Part shown: one piece after another, positions 5,395-5,748 of the stretch | How the letters are laid out: every line of letters begins with the position of its first letter | How positions within the stretch are numbered: position 1 is the first letter of the stretch | Origin: an uncultured Gemmatimonadota bacterium | Lineage (GTDB): Bacteria; Gemmatimonadota; Gemmatimonadetes; Gemmatimonadales; Gemmatimonadaceae | Direction of reading: 5' to 3' | Assembly (NCBI GenBank): GCA_903894655.1 | Contig: CAITQY010000317.1 | Coordinates: forward strand, 1-5,748 | Length of the DNA: 5,748 bases | Program-made: the position numbers and the translations under genes | The notes under the pieces: model-generated | Told to the model about the DNA's origin: nothing | The model's database searches: none | The model's input: only the letters and a program-made list of their open reading frames with translations

Positions 5395-5748
5395 CAGCCG
5401 TCGGACATCAGGGAGCCGTCGCGGAGCTGTTCCACGCCCAGCGCGGCGCTGACGGCGGTCACACGAATGCCAGATGCGGTATGCCATCGGCCGGCCAGCA
5501 TCGAGACTTCGTGCTGCGCGATGGCCGTGGCGACGTCGGCCGCGCTGACGGGCGACAAGAACGACACACGGGCGCCGGCCAGGAGTGGTGCCGCGACGCA
5601 CACCGCGAGCGCGTCCGGATCATGGCACGGCAACAGCGACAGCACGTGATCGACCGGCGACAGCGCGCACTCGGCGACCGCCGCCCGGCCGGCGGCAATC
5701 ATGTCGCGATGCGTGCGGACCGTACGCTGACCCGATGCCGCGTACGCG
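5391..5748 (-). CDS. AMP-binding (acyl-CoA synthetase-like) domain fragment, degenerate and C-terminally short; start beyond right edge
   Basis: The frame enters from the right edge and gives 118 residues before a TAG. It resembles the segment of adenylate-forming enzymes after the P-loop: RTVRTHRDMIAAGRAA matches the family's (P)KGVxxTHRNLxAA, VDHVLSLLPCHDPDAL the DxxLxxLPLxHxxGL block, and APLLAGARVSFLSP plus the following AxAIAQHEVSMLAG the next helix-strand unit. Two things are missing. The signature YTSGTTGxPKG is reduced to AYAASGQR, several residues short and without T-G-x-P-K-G. The product also stops about 30 residues after VSMLAG, where normal members continue for roughly 300 more with the adenylate-binding motifs. 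An ATG exists at 5702, but the similarity runs upstream of it. It may be a decayed remnant or a non-catalytic domain at the end of a longer protein. It ends 10 nt from the HD-GYP stop. Family assignment is moderate; activity is not expected. Confidence 0.55.
   Translation of the reverse strand, partial: AYAASGQRTVRTHRDMIAAGRAAVAECALSPVDHVLSLLPCHDPDALAVCVAAPLLAGARVSFLSPVSAADVATAIAQHEVSMLAGRWHTASGIRVTAVSAALGVEQLRDGSLMSDGW

Overview
This is a GC-rich, gene-dense piece of a bacterial chromosome with six protein genes, two of them cut by the window edges. Codon use looks even throughout. There are no RNA genes, insertion sequences, CRISPR arrays or phage genes. The taxon cannot be fixed from sequence alone. 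Base composition, the divergent MutM (with QPRFTG where HLGMSG is usual) and the CGCAGAG-type intergenic palindrome would fit an environmental lineage such as Gemmatimonadota, but that is a guess.

Positions 1-4127 hold four genes, all on the minus strand. In transcription order they are: a PLP-dependent trans-sulfuration enzyme (cystathionine gamma-synthase/lyase type, 4127-2958); a membrane-anchored M48-family protein whose zinc-protease signature is broken (2887-1838); purD, phosphoribosylamine-glycine ligase (1669-389); and mutM/fpg, the 8-oxoguanine DNA glycosylase (396 to beyond the left edge). mutM begins at a TTG codon overlapping the purD stop by 8 nt, so these two are almost certainly co-transcribed and translationally coupled. 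A 102-nt near-perfect inverted repeat built from CGCAGAG-like units separates the M48 gene from purD, and a short GC hairpin separates the trans-sulfuration gene from the M48 gene.

The other strand carries one gene, a response regulator joined to an HD-GYP cyclic-di-GMP phosphodiesterase domain (4298-5380). It diverges from the trans-sulfuration gene across about 170 bp and converges on a gene fragment entering from the right edge (5748-5391, minus). That fragment looks like part of an AMP-binding (acyl-CoA synthetase-like) domain lacking its P-loop and most of its C-terminal half. The two convergent stop codons lie inside one 18-nt perfect palindrome.

Most of the window is housekeeping: sulfur amino acid metabolism, purine synthesis, DNA repair and c-di-GMP signalling. 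No complete new system is visible. The points that merit a second look are the apparent pseudoprotease, the large palindromic element, the degenerate adenylation-domain fragment, and the altered motifs in MutM and the HD-GYP protein.
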